Assembly (NCBI GenBank): GCA_029562045.1
Contig: JAKQWJ010000077.1
Span: 1 to 16,616 of the forward strand
Source of the DNA: Spirochaetota bacterium
GTDB lineage: Bacteria > Spirochaetota > Spirochaetia > DTKZ01
Reading direction: 5' to 3'
DNA length: 16,616 bases
Part shown: in pieces, positions 6,555 to 13,413 of the stretch
Numbering within the stretch: position 1 is the stretch's first letter
Layout: each line of letters starts with the position of its first letter
Translations under genes and position numbers: made by a program
Notes under the pieces: model-generated
What the model saw: the letters and a program-made list of their open reading frames with translations, nothing else
Databases searched by the model: none
Told to the model about the DNA's origin: nothing

Positions 6555-7876
6555 AAGGATTTCTCCTTGCCCTTGTTTCGGCCCTGGTTCTGGCTCCCCC
6601 GACGGGAGCCCAGGAGAAGGCCCCGTCGCTCCGGGAAGAGCGGCGGGAGGTGATCCGCTTCGGAATCGAAACCGAACTCGGTGAGCTTCTCGCGGCCCTG
6701 AAAAGCGAAAAGGATGTCTCCCTGGTGAAGGAGATCCTCGCCCTGCTGGAAACCGCCCCCGCCGGGAGGATACGGAAAGAGATTTTCGATTACTTTATGG
6801 AGGTCAGAAGCCCCGAAGCCCGGTCAGCGGCGGCGGGCCTTCTTGCCCGGTGGGAGGACGAGCCGCCGGAACTCCTGGTTTCGGTCCTGGGCTACCTGGC
6901 GGCGGTGGGGTCTTCGGCGCCGCCGGAGGAGATCCATCCCCTTCTGGAGGCCCGGAGCGCTCAGGTGGTTTCCGCCGCGGTCCGTTATCTCGGGGCCGTA
7001 AAGGCCACCCGGTCCGGCGCCCGACTCCGGGAACTCTTCGATTCCCCCGACGCGGGCCTGCAGATCCGCCAGGAGATAATCCTCGCCCTGGGGGAGATGC
7101 AGGATCCCGATTCCGTGCCCTTTCTGATGGACCTACTGGGGGATGAGGGGCGGGACATGATGCTCCGCCGTTTTGCCTGCGACGCCCTGGGCAGGAGCGG
7201 GGACACCCGGGCCCTGGGGGCGATAAAAACGGCCCTGGAATCGAAGGACAACCTGCTGCGCTCCTATGCCGTTTCCGCCCTGGGGCGTTTTCCGGGCCGG
7301 GAAACGGTGAACACCCTGATCTCCGCCCTCCGGGACGCCTTTCCCCGGGTGCGGGAACTGGCCGCCGAAAGGCTGGGAGACCTGCAGGCCCGGGATGCGG
7401 TGGAGATTCTCCTCTACCGGGCCCGGCGGGACCCGGAGAAGCGGGTCCGGCAGGCCTCATTCCGGAGCCTGTCGAAAATCGGAGGCGGGGAAGCGGTGGA
7501 CTTCCTGCAGGATTACCTGGCGGGGGAGAAAAATCCCGTGGATTTCCGCAGTCTCGCCGCGGAAGAGCTCATCAAAAACAGGCCCGCCGCGGCGGTGGAG
7601 CCGCTTCTGAAAACCATGGAACAGGAATGGCTGAAAGACCGTTCCGCGCTGCTGGACGGGGTCTGTCGGCTGGCGTCCCAGGCGGAGTATTCCGGCTTCG
7701 ACGCCCTGTACGAAAAGATGCTGGGCCATAGATCCTTTGTCATCCAGATCTATGGTATTCGAGGAATTCAGCGAAACCGGATCGGCCGCCTGCGGGGGGC
7801 GGTGCAGGAGTTCACCAGGGAGACGTACCATCCCCAGATCCGCCGGATCGCGGCGGCCGCCCTGGAGGATCTGTAA
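6551..7876 (+). CDS. Secreted HEAT-repeat protein
   Basis: A 441-residue protein with an N-terminal signal peptide (MKGFLLALVSALVLAPPTGA, likely cleaved before QEKAP), then a helical HEAT/PBS-lyase-like repeat array over most of residues 30-441. Repeat units are visible as LGEMQDPDSVPFLMDLL, ALGRSGDTRALGAIKTAL, ALGRFPGRETVNTLISAL and LGDLQARDAVEILL. No catalytic residues or lipobox cysteine are seen. It is therefore probably a periplasmic protein-interaction scaffold. ATG 6551 overlaps the murJ stop (ATGA) and has a fine Shine-Dalgarno site, AAGGAGG at 6537-6543, 7 nt upstream. Being coupled to murJ and the Lpt permeases suggests an envelope role, which is inference. The specific function is unknown. 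Confidence 0.85.
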   Translation: MKGFLLALVSALVLAPPTGAQEKAPSLREERREVIRFGIETELGELLAALKSEKDVSLVKEILALLETAPAGRIRKEIFDYFMEVRSPEARSAAAGLLARWEDEPPELLVSVLGYLAAVGSSAPPEEIHPLLEARSAQVVSAAVRYLGAVKATRSGARLRELFDSPDAGLQIRQEIILALGEMQDPDSVPFLMDLLGDEGRDMMLRRFACDALGRSGDTRALGAIKTALESKDNLLRSYAVSALGRFPGRETVNTLISALRDAFPRVRELAAERLGDLQARDAVEILLYRARRDPEKRVRQASFRSLSKIGGGEAVDFLQDYLAGEKNPVDFRSLAAEELIKNRPAAAVEPLLKTMEQEWLKDRSALLDGVCRLASQAEYSGFDALYEKMLGHRSFVIQIYGIRGIQRNRIGRLRGAVQEFTRETYHPQIRRIAAAALEDL

Positions 7877-7890
7877 CCAGGCCCGCACCG

Positions 7891-7935
7891 GGCTGACGCC
7901 GGCTGACGCCGGCTGACGCCGGGCCGGCGTCAAGC
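7891..7935. repeat. Triplicated 10-bp repeat with inverted copy
   Basis: GGCTGACGCC occurs three times head to tail (7891-7900, 7901-7910, 7911-7920), followed by an inverted copy of its core, GGCGTCA (7926-7932). The last direct copy pairs with the inverted copy (7914-7920 with 7926-7932, 5-nt loop), and either earlier copy could compete. It lies just after the HEAT gene stop and may act as a weak + strand end structure. No T-run follows on the + strand. Confidence 0.75.
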
Positions 7936-7938
7936 GGA

Positions 7939-7980
7939 ACGGAAAAAGGCTCCGGCGGCGCCACGCCGCCGGGATTCCGT
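7939..7980 (-). terminator. Rho-independent terminator of the greA operon
   Basis: Read on the - strand, a perfect 8-bp GC stem (arms 7965-7972 and 7952-7959, 5-nt loop 7960-7964) is followed after four bases by five T residues (7947-7943). It lies about 20 nt past the greA stop codon. An outer 6-bp pairing (7975-7980 with 7939-7944) can extend the structure. The position between convergent genes supports a terminator. Confidence 0.6.
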
Positions 7981-7994
7981 CCTGGGGGGCTCCC

Positions 7995-10706
7995 CTAAAA
8001 GTCGGCGACTTCGACGGCCTCCACCCGGAAGTTGTAGCTCTTCTCGTTGACGGTGAAGGACACCTCATCGCCGGCGCCGTGATTGAGAAGTCCGTTGCCG
8101 AAGGGGGAGAGGTACGAGATTATCTTTTTCTCCGGGTCCGATTCCCAGGGCCCCAGAATGGTGTAGCGTTCCGTCTCCTCCGTATCCCGGTTGTACAGGG
8201 CGGCGACGGTTCCGAAGGATATCCGGGAGCCGTCCACGTCCCGGGGGTGGACGATCTGGGCGTTTTCCAGTTCTTCCCGGAGTTTTCCCACGGCGGTGTT
8301 GTATTGATCCTGTTTTTCCTTGGCGGCCCGGTACTCGGCGTTTTCCCGCAAGTCGCCCAGGGCGATGGCTTCGCCGATCTCCCGGGAGTTCTCCGGAATG
8401 TCCACCTCGAGGATCTGCTGGAGCGCCTTCTGCTTGGTTTCGTAACTCGCCGGGGCGACGAAGAATCCCCTGCCGGCCGCCACCTCCTTGACATCCTCCC
8501 CGGCGAAGCGGTAATCCGGGAACCTTTTCAGAATGGGGGTCCGCATGTCCAGCTTGATCGCGTCGTCCACCGAGTCCAGGTCCCAGAACAGCGAATACAC
8601 CCGCATGATGGAGTCCTGGTCCGCCGTGAACAAGAACCCCTCCAGACGCTTCTCGTCGAACAGATAGGTTTGCACCTGGCGGTTCAATCTCCGGTTGGGG
8701 ACCGCATCCTTGCGGTTTTCAATCTCCCGGTAGGTAATGTCCAGCAGGTGGATCATGTTCAGAAGGACTTTTTCGTATTTCACCCCGAGCCGGACGTACC
8801 AGTCGTCGTCGAAGAAATTCCGGACCAGCCAGACGAAACACTCCCGATACTCCCGATAGCCGTTTATCGTCCGGAGGAACAGTTCCTCGAGTCTCTTCCC
8901 ATAGCCGCCGGTCATCAGGTCGTCGAGGATGGAACGGGAGAGGGCGTGGGGGAAGAGCGCCAGGTACACATCCTTCCAGTTTCCGGAGTTTTTCTTGATC
9001 TGCACGAGGAGTTCCCGCCGGAGGTCGGCGCTGCTGATTTTCTGGAAGAGCCCCTCCATATCGTCGATCTGTTCGATCAGCTCGGCGAAATCGACGGCGC
9101 CGCTTCTGCTCAGGAAGGGGTATCGGGAAAAGATCTTGTTGAGAAGAAGCGCGCTGGCCATCACGTACTCGTTGACAATCTGATAGGATCGGAGAAAGGC
9201 GGCGAAATATTCCACCATCTCCGCGAAGGATTCGGTGGTGGGCTCGAAACTCTTGGTATTGAAGGCATACTCGTCCACGATCTGGATCCGGGCGAAAAAA
9301 TCCTTCTCCGCCTTGAAGCGGTTGAAGGTTTTTTCCTCCAGGGACACCGGCTGCTCCCGGACCACGAAGTAATCCGCCTTGTCGGGGAGGTTTCCGAAAT
9401 AGTTGTCTTCCCGGAGGATTCTCCTCGCCGCGGTGCTCCAGCCGGTCCATTCCCCGGGGGTGAGGATCGAGGGAACCAGCTCGGCCTTGATTTTTTTCAT
9501 GTCCGCCGCGTTGTCCAGGCTCCGGATAACCGTCTTCAGCGCCCAGGGGATGTCCTCCTTGACCTTCTTCCGCAGTTTTTCCTTGTTTGTCGCGCTTTTC
9601 AGAACCCAGATATGCTGTTTGCTCAGTATCAGCAGGGCGTTCACCGCCATCTTCAGGGTCATCTTGTGGCGTCTTTTCTTGAGAAAATCGATTTCGATGT
9701 AGTCGTTCTTGATTTTCTTGATCTGACCCACTCCCCATTCCCGATGGAAAACGAAGTTGCCGGAATCGAAGGATATGTGTTTTTCGAAATCCGCGATGGC
9801 GTCGTGGACGTTTCTCCAGCTCTGGGTGAGATTCGACAGGCGGACGTACTCCTCCACCTGGCTGTGATCGTGGTACTTCTCCCGGTAACATTCGGCGATC
9901 TCCTTCCGGGCCCAGGAGTTTTTCGCATCGTATTCGAGAATGCGCTTGAGGATGCCGATGGCGGTATCCCAGGATTTCTTCTTTTTATGATGAGGATACA
10001 GGTCCTCCAGAAGCTGCACCGCCCTCTCGTCGCTGAGGATTTTCGCCACCTTCCTTTCGGCATGGAAGAAGAATTCGGTTTCCTCGGGGTGGTAGACGAT
10101 GAGTTTGTTCCAGACTTCCCGGATATTGTTGAAAAGCTTTTTATTGATGTAGCGGTGCAGCGCTCTTTTGTAATAATCCACCGCCTCTTCGGTCTGGCCC
10201 AATTCCTCTTTCCGCTCCGCCAGGCTCCTGACGATGTCGGCTTCCTCGAAGTCGACCCGGATGAGTCGTTCCCAGATATCGTACTTCTTGTCGACTTCGT
10301 TTTCGTTGTCGTAGCACTCCGCCAGGACCCGCAGGGCTTCCTTGTTTTCCCCGTATTGCAGAACCCGGGAGGCCAGGTATTCCACGATGCCCCATTTGTG
10401 GTTGTCCGAAAAAATTCCGATGAGCATGATGAGGTGCGAATCGTCGATCTGCTGCTGACTCAAGGAAATGACACCCGACAGGTACAAGGCGATGATGCTG
10501 TTTTTCGTGTGGCGCAGATGCTCTTCGCAGAGGGTTTTCGCCTCGTCCTGAAGGTTTTCCCCGAAGATTTCCTGCAGCATCCCGTCAAGTTCCTTGAAGT
10601 TGTGAATCGTGTAATTGTTCAGAGTCGCCCTCGTCCACTTCTCCTCGTTGAGAGCCTCGTTCACCATCTTCAGAATGTTGGGGATGGTTGTGATATTTTC
10701 AGACAT
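7995..10706 (-). CDS. greA: Transcript cleavage factor GreA with giant TPR-like N-terminal extension
   Basis: A 903-residue protein. The last 150 residues (about 754-903) are a complete GreA: the coiled-coil hairpin with the catalytic tip motif GDLRENAEY (D785 and E788 match the essential acidic pair of E. coli GreA, D41 and E44), then the FKBP-like C-terminal domain (FGTVAAL, YTILGP, SPFGNGLL, GDEVSF). GreA enters the RNA polymerase secondary channel and rescues backtracked complexes by stimulating RNA cleavage. The first 750 residues are mostly helical. TPR-like units lie at about 100-300, and a short beta-rich piece around HREWGVGQIKKI (321-332) resembles small SH3/Tudor-like barrels such as CarD. 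Ordinary GreA has about 158 residues; long forms are known in spirochaetes and Chlamydia. The start has AGGAG 6 nt upstream and lies 13 nt after the TPR gene's stop. Confidence 0.93.
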   Translation of the reverse strand: MSENITTIPNILKMVNEALNEEKWTRATLNNYTIHNFKELDGMLQEIFGENLQDEAKTLCEEHLRHTKNSIIALYLSGVISLSQQQIDDSHLIMLIGIFSDNHKWGIVEYLASRVLQYGENKEALRVLAECYDNENEVDKKYDIWERLIRVDFEEADIVRSLAERKEELGQTEEAVDYYKRALHRYINKKLFNNIREVWNKLIVYHPEETEFFFHAERKVAKILSDERAVQLLEDLYPHHKKKKSWDTAIGILKRILEYDAKNSWARKEIAECYREKYHDHSQVEEYVRLSNLTQSWRNVHDAIADFEKHISFDSGNFVFHREWGVGQIKKIKNDYIEIDFLKKRRHKMTLKMAVNALLILSKQHIWVLKSATNKEKLRKKVKEDIPWALKTVIRSLDNAADMKKIKAELVPSILTPGEWTGWSTAARRILREDNYFGNLPDKADYFVVREQPVSLEEKTFNRFKAEKDFFARIQIVDEYAFNTKSFEPTTESFAEMVEYFAAFLRSYQIVNEYVMASALLLNKIFSRYPFLSRSGAVDFAELIEQIDDMEGLFQKISSADLRRELLVQIKKNSGNWKDVYLALFPHALSRSILDDLMTGGYGKRLEELFLRTINGYREYRECFVWLVRNFFDDDWYVRLGVKYEKVLLNMIHLLDITYREIENRKDAVPNRRLNRQVQTYLFDEKRLEGFLFTADQDSIMRVYSLFWDLDSVDDAIKLDMRTPILKRFPDYRFAGEDVKEVAAGRGFFVAPASYETKQKALQQILEVDIPENSREIGEAIALGDLRENAEYRAAKEKQDQYNTAVGKLREELENAQIVHPRDVDGSRISFGTVAALYNRDTEETERYTILGPWESDPEKKIISYLSPFGNGLLNHGAGDEVSFTVNEKSYNFRVEAVEVADF

Positions 10707-10719
10707 TTTTTTCTCCTGC

Positions 10720-11673
10720 TTACTTCGTATAGTGTTCGTAGACGAGGGGATTGAGCGCTTTGATCTTGAGCAGCACTTCGTCTATTTTTTCCCGACCCTC
10801 TTTGACGGTCAAGTAATGGTCCACCAGCCAGAAATAGCGGTTCAGGAGCCGGGGCATCAGGGTTTCCTTTTTTTTGGGGTCGTCCCGAAGCTCCACCTCC
10901 ATAGCGTAAATGGACTGCCGCAGTTTACCGTATTCGATGGAGCGCAGCTCCCTCCGGACGGTGAAAACTCCATAGAGGACACCGTACACCGGAAGCCATT
11001 CCGCCGTGGAGGAGCCCTGGTGCCCGTTTTCCCGGGTCTTCTCCGCCAGGCGGCGGATCATCCCGGACTCCAGGGAATCGCAATCGACGGCCTGGGGGTT
11101 CAGGAAAAACGCCTCCCGGAAGAAAACCTTGGAGATCTGCATCTCGTTGACCAGGGCGTAGCAGTCCGCCAGTTCCGCCATGATCTCCGCCTGGTCCTTT
11201 TTTACCTGGTTTGCCGCGTCCAGATTCTGCAGGGCCAGGTCGTAGGCTCCCAGGCTCTTGTAGCAGCGGCCGATCCGGAACAGGATATCCCCGTCCCTCC
11301 CGCCGGGGGAGTGGCCTTCCAGCAGCGACTCGTACAGTTCCAGGCCCGTCTTGTATACCAGCCGCTTCAGGGCGGTCAGGCACCTCTCCGATTCGTCTCC
11401 CGCCCGGGCGGCGAAGGCCAGAAAACTCTTCCACTGGTTTACCAGATACTCGGCCTTTTCGAAACGGTCCGTCCGCTCCTCCGCGGTGGCAAAGCGGTCG
11501 CGCCAGAAATGGGCGCACTTCAGCGCGGAGACTACCTCGGCGTTTTCGAAATCCCCCGCCAGAGCCTCTTCCAGTTTTCCGATGCCCTGGCTCAGAAGGC
11601 CGCGGGAGAAGTCTTCGTATGCCGAAGACAGGAGGGCGTGGGTTTCGTTATTGGGGGTCGAAACTACTTCCAT
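10720..11673 (-). CDS. Cytoplasmic TPR protein upstream of greA
   Basis: A 317-residue soluble protein with no signal peptide or membrane segment, built of helical repeats. TPR-like units include ILFRIGRCYKSLGAYDLALQNL and the following AEIMAELADCYALVNEMQISKVFF region, and an N-terminal unit spans AYEDFSRGLLSQGIGKLEEAL. I recognise no enzyme motif. It is the promoter-proximal gene of a two-gene operon; its stop codon lies 13 nt before the greA start, overlapping the leader that holds the greA Shine-Dalgarno site. Since both proteins carry TPR-like arrays, a partnership with the GreA extension is plausible but inferred. The ATG has no Shine-Dalgarno site and sits only about 8-10 nt downstream of a -10 box, so the mRNA is probably almost leaderless. 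It could be a spirochaete-specific conserved hypothetical. Confidence 0.82.
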   Translation of the reverse strand: MEVVSTPNNETHALLSSAYEDFSRGLLSQGIGKLEEALAGDFENAEVVSALKCAHFWRDRFATAEERTDRFEKAEYLVNQWKSFLAFAARAGDESERCLTALKRLVYKTGLELYESLLEGHSPGGRDGDILFRIGRCYKSLGAYDLALQNLDAANQVKKDQAEIMAELADCYALVNEMQISKVFFREAFFLNPQAVDCDSLESGMIRRLAEKTRENGHQGSSTAEWLPVYGVLYGVFTVRRELRSIEYGKLRQSIYAMEVELRDDPKKKETLMPRLLNRYFWLVDHYLTVKEGREKIDEVLLKIKALNPLVYEHYTK

Positions 11674-11674
11674 A

Positions 11675-11700
11675 GAATGAATTATACTATTATATCATTC
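11675..11700. promoter_or_regulatory. Dyad GAATGA-N14-TCATTC spanning both -10 boxes
   Basis: Perfect 6-bp inverted arms (11675-11680 and 11695-11700) bracket the two TATAAT boxes of the TPR-greA promoter. A repressor bound here would block both boxes, so it is a candidate operator. The AT-rich setting makes a chance dyad possible. Confidence 0.4.
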
Positions 11701-11716
11701 CGGGCTTTTTAGTCAA
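11681..11716 (-). promoter_or_regulatory. Near-consensus sigma-70 promoter of the TPR-greA operon, with tandem -10 boxes
   Basis: On the - strand, TTGACT (11716-11711, 5 of 6 matches) is followed by a 16-nt spacer and a perfect TATAAT (11694-11689). A second perfect TATAAT lies 2 nt further on (11686-11681). The first box predicts a start near 11682, giving a leader of only 8-10 nt; the second would put the start on or next to the ATG at 11673. Confidence 0.8.
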
Positions 11717-11750
11717 TCCAAGGTCCGGCGGATGTCGCACGGAAAGGAAT

Positions 11751-11777
11751 TTGAAAAATTTCTCTTTTTCGTATACC
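11751..11777 (+). promoter_or_regulatory. Probable rpe promoter
   Basis: TTGAAA (11751-11756, 5 of 6 matches), a 15-nt T-rich spacer and TATACC (11772-11777, 4 of 6). The predicted start at about 11784-11786 falls on the rpe ATG, so the transcript would be leaderless. It diverges from the TPR-greA promoter; the two -35 boxes are 34 bp apart. Confidence 0.5.
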
Positions 11778-11785
11778 TATTGTGT

Positions 11786-12454
11786 ATGATGAGAAATAGT
11801 GTCCTGATCGCTCCGTCCCTTCTTTCCGCGGATTTTTCCCGGATGGGAGAGGAGGTGCGGAGAATCCAGAGCTGCGGTGGAGACTGGGTCCATCTGGATG
11901 TCATGGATGGACAGTACGTCCCCTCCATCTCCTTCGGCCAAAAACTGGTGGCGGACCTGAGAAAACTCACGCCTCTGCCCTTCGACGTTCACCTGATGAC
12001 CAACAATCCGGAGGCGCATGTCCGGTCCTTCGTCGAGGCCGGGGCGGATTACCTCACCTTTCACCCGGAGACGGTGCGGCACGCTCACCGGGTAACCGAG
12101 CAGATCAGGTCTCTGGGGGCAAAGGCCGGAGTCTCCCTCCTGCCCGCCACCCCGGCCTTTTTTCTGCAGGAGCTGCTGCCCTTCGTCGATTTGGTGCTGG
12201 TGATGACGGTAAACCCCGGATTCGGCGGGCAGAAGATGATACCCCAGTGTCTGGAGAAGGTCCGAATCCTGGCGGATGTTAAAAAGGAGAAGAACTTCGG
12301 GTACCGCATCGCCGTGGACGGGGGAATGAACCGGTTCACCGCGGTGGACGCGGTGTCCGCCGGCGCCGAGGTGGTGGTCATGGGGACGGCGTTTTTCGAG
12401 TCCGCCGATCCGGCGGCGGAAATCGATTCCATCCGGGGCGCGATAATAGTTTAA
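11786..12454 (+). CDS. rpe: Ribulose-phosphate 3-epimerase
   Basis: TIM-barrel enzyme of the pentose phosphate pathway that interconverts D-ribulose 5-phosphate and D-xylulose 5-phosphate. It has 222 residues from ATG 11786 (221 from the adjacent ATG 11789), the usual size. Motifs present are LIAPSLLSADF (7-17), VHLDVMDGQYVP (35-46, metal ligands H36 and D38), DVHLM (H69), TVNPGFGGQ (141-149, phosphate and flexible loop) and AVDGGM (D178, catalytic Asp). An in-frame ATG at 11732 would add 18 residues including FLFFVYLLC ahead of the conserved start, unlike any Rpe, and lies upstream of the predicted promoter, so I reject it. No Shine-Dalgarno site precedes 11786. It is the first gene of the divergent + strand cluster, 47 nt before the next gene. 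Confidence 0.96.
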   Translation: MMRNSVLIAPSLLSADFSRMGEEVRRIQSCGGDWVHLDVMDGQYVPSISFGQKLVADLRKLTPLPFDVHLMTNNPEAHVRSFVEAGADYLTFHPETVRHAHRVTEQIRSLGAKAGVSLLPATPAFFLQELLPFVDLVLVMTVNPGFGGQKMIPQCLEKVRILADVKKEKNFGYRIAVDGGMNRFTAVDAVSAGAEVVVMGTAFFESADPAAEIDSIRGAIIV

Positions 12455-12501
12455 GACCACCCCGCCCCCGGTCGAAAATGAACGAAGGGGATGAGACCTT
12501 C

Positions 12502-13413
12502 ATGAAAAGAAAAATCGGGAACGTCGCGATCTGTCTTTTTTTCACGCTTCTTTTCGCCCCGACTCTGGTGGGGCAGGAGAATATCCGGCGGGGAATAGAG
12601 TTGTTCAAAGAATCCAGATTTCCCGCCGCCCTGGAAGCGTTCAAAACCGTTCTGGCCGAACCCTCCCTGGGTCCCTTTCACGGGGATGCTTTTTTCTGGA
12701 CGGCCAAGGCCGATGCGGCCCTGGGACGGTACGGGGAGGCGTCCAGGAACCTCGAACATTTCCTGAAGAATTTTCCCGAGAACCCCTACATCCCGGAAGG
12801 CAAATACGAAAAGGGGCGCCTTCTGCATCTGCAGGGCGAACACGAGGGGGCGATCATCGTGCTGGAAGAGTTTCTGTCCCGATACCCCGAATCGGAGTAC
12901 GCTCCCAACGCCTACTACTGGATGGGGGAGGCTCTTTTCGCCCTGGGGGACCTGAAAAACGCGGAAAGGATGTTCTCCACCGTAAGCCTGCGCTATCCCG
13001 GAAGCTTCCGGGCGGAGGCGGCGGGGTACCGTCTGGCCCTGCTGGGTCTCCGATACCGGGAGGAGGAGCTCCTCAAGCTGCTGAAGTGGAGCCACGAGGA
13101 GCATCTGAAGGCTCTGGAAGATTCTCAGAAAAATGAAATCGCCTATGCCGAGTCCCTGAAGGCCTATCAGCGCAAACTGTCCGCCCTGGAAGTGCGGGAT
13201 TCCGACGGAGAGGTCCTCCGTCTGACCGAGAAGGTCCGCTCCCTGGAGGAGCAGCTGCGGAAGGCCGTGTCGGAACCCGCCGTCGCTCCGGAGGGCGCCG
13301 GGGGGGCGGACGGAGACGGCCGCGTCCGGGCCCTGGAGGTCAAGGAGGAGGCTTTGCGGCTTAAGGAGTTCTATCTCGACCGGCTGATACGGGAATACGA
13401 AGGAAAAAGGTGA
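12502..13413 (+). CDS. Secreted TPR and coiled-coil protein
   Basis: A 303-residue exported protein. MKRKIGNVAICLFFTLLFAP is a signal peptide, probably cleaved near VGQ/EN. The lone cysteine lies in the hydrophobic core rather than in a lipobox, so it is probably not a lipoprotein. Residues 26-185 hold about four TPR units of the YbgF/BamD-like type (FKESRFPAALEAFKTVL, LGRYGEASRNLEHFLKNFPE, LQGEHEGAIIVLEEFLSRYPE, ALGDLKNAERMFSTV). Residues 190-300 form charged coiled coils (LTEKVRSLEEQLRKAV; LEVKEEALRLKEFYLDRL). This order, TPR first and coiled coil last, reverses that of CpoB/YbgF. An in-frame ATG at 12478 would add eight hydrophilic residues ahead of the signal peptide; 12502 is preferred. 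The stop overlaps the next start (TGATG). Probably an envelope scaffold. Confidence 0.85.
   Translation: MKRKIGNVAICLFFTLLFAPTLVGQENIRRGIELFKESRFPAALEAFKTVLAEPSLGPFHGDAFFWTAKADAALGRYGEASRNLEHFLKNFPENPYIPEGKYEKGRLLHLQGEHEGAIIVLEEFLSRYPESEYAPNAYYWMGEALFALGDLKNAERMFSTVSLRYPGSFRAEAAGYRLALLGLRYREEELLKLLKWSHEEHLKALEDSQKNEIAYAESLKAYQRKLSALEVRDSDGEVLRLTEKVRSLEEQLRKAVSEPAVAPEGAGGADGDGRVRALEVKEEALRLKEFYLDRLIREYEGKR

Noticed and set aside
8079..10754. An 891-codon open frame on the + strand opposite greA
   Set aside because: It mirrors greA almost end to end, and its translation is Val/Leu/Phe/His/Gly-rich with no recognisable domain. Rare use of TTA, CTA and TCA codons in a GC-rich greA removes stops on the opposite strand, which explains its length. 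It has no promoter or ribosome site.
11732..11785. Longer rpe start at ATG 11732
   Set aside because: It adds 18 residues not seen in the Rpe family and lies upstream of the predicted promoter, with only a weak ribosome site.
12434..12472. Hairpin around the rpe stop as a terminator
   Set aside because: CCGGGGCG pairs only imperfectly with the downstream CGCCCCCGG, and no T-run follows; the downstream gene is probably cotranscribed.
12502..12585. Lipoprotein signal in the secreted TPR protein
   Set aside because: The only N-terminal cysteine (residue 11) is inside the hydrophobic core with no lipobox spacing, so an ordinary signal peptide fits better.
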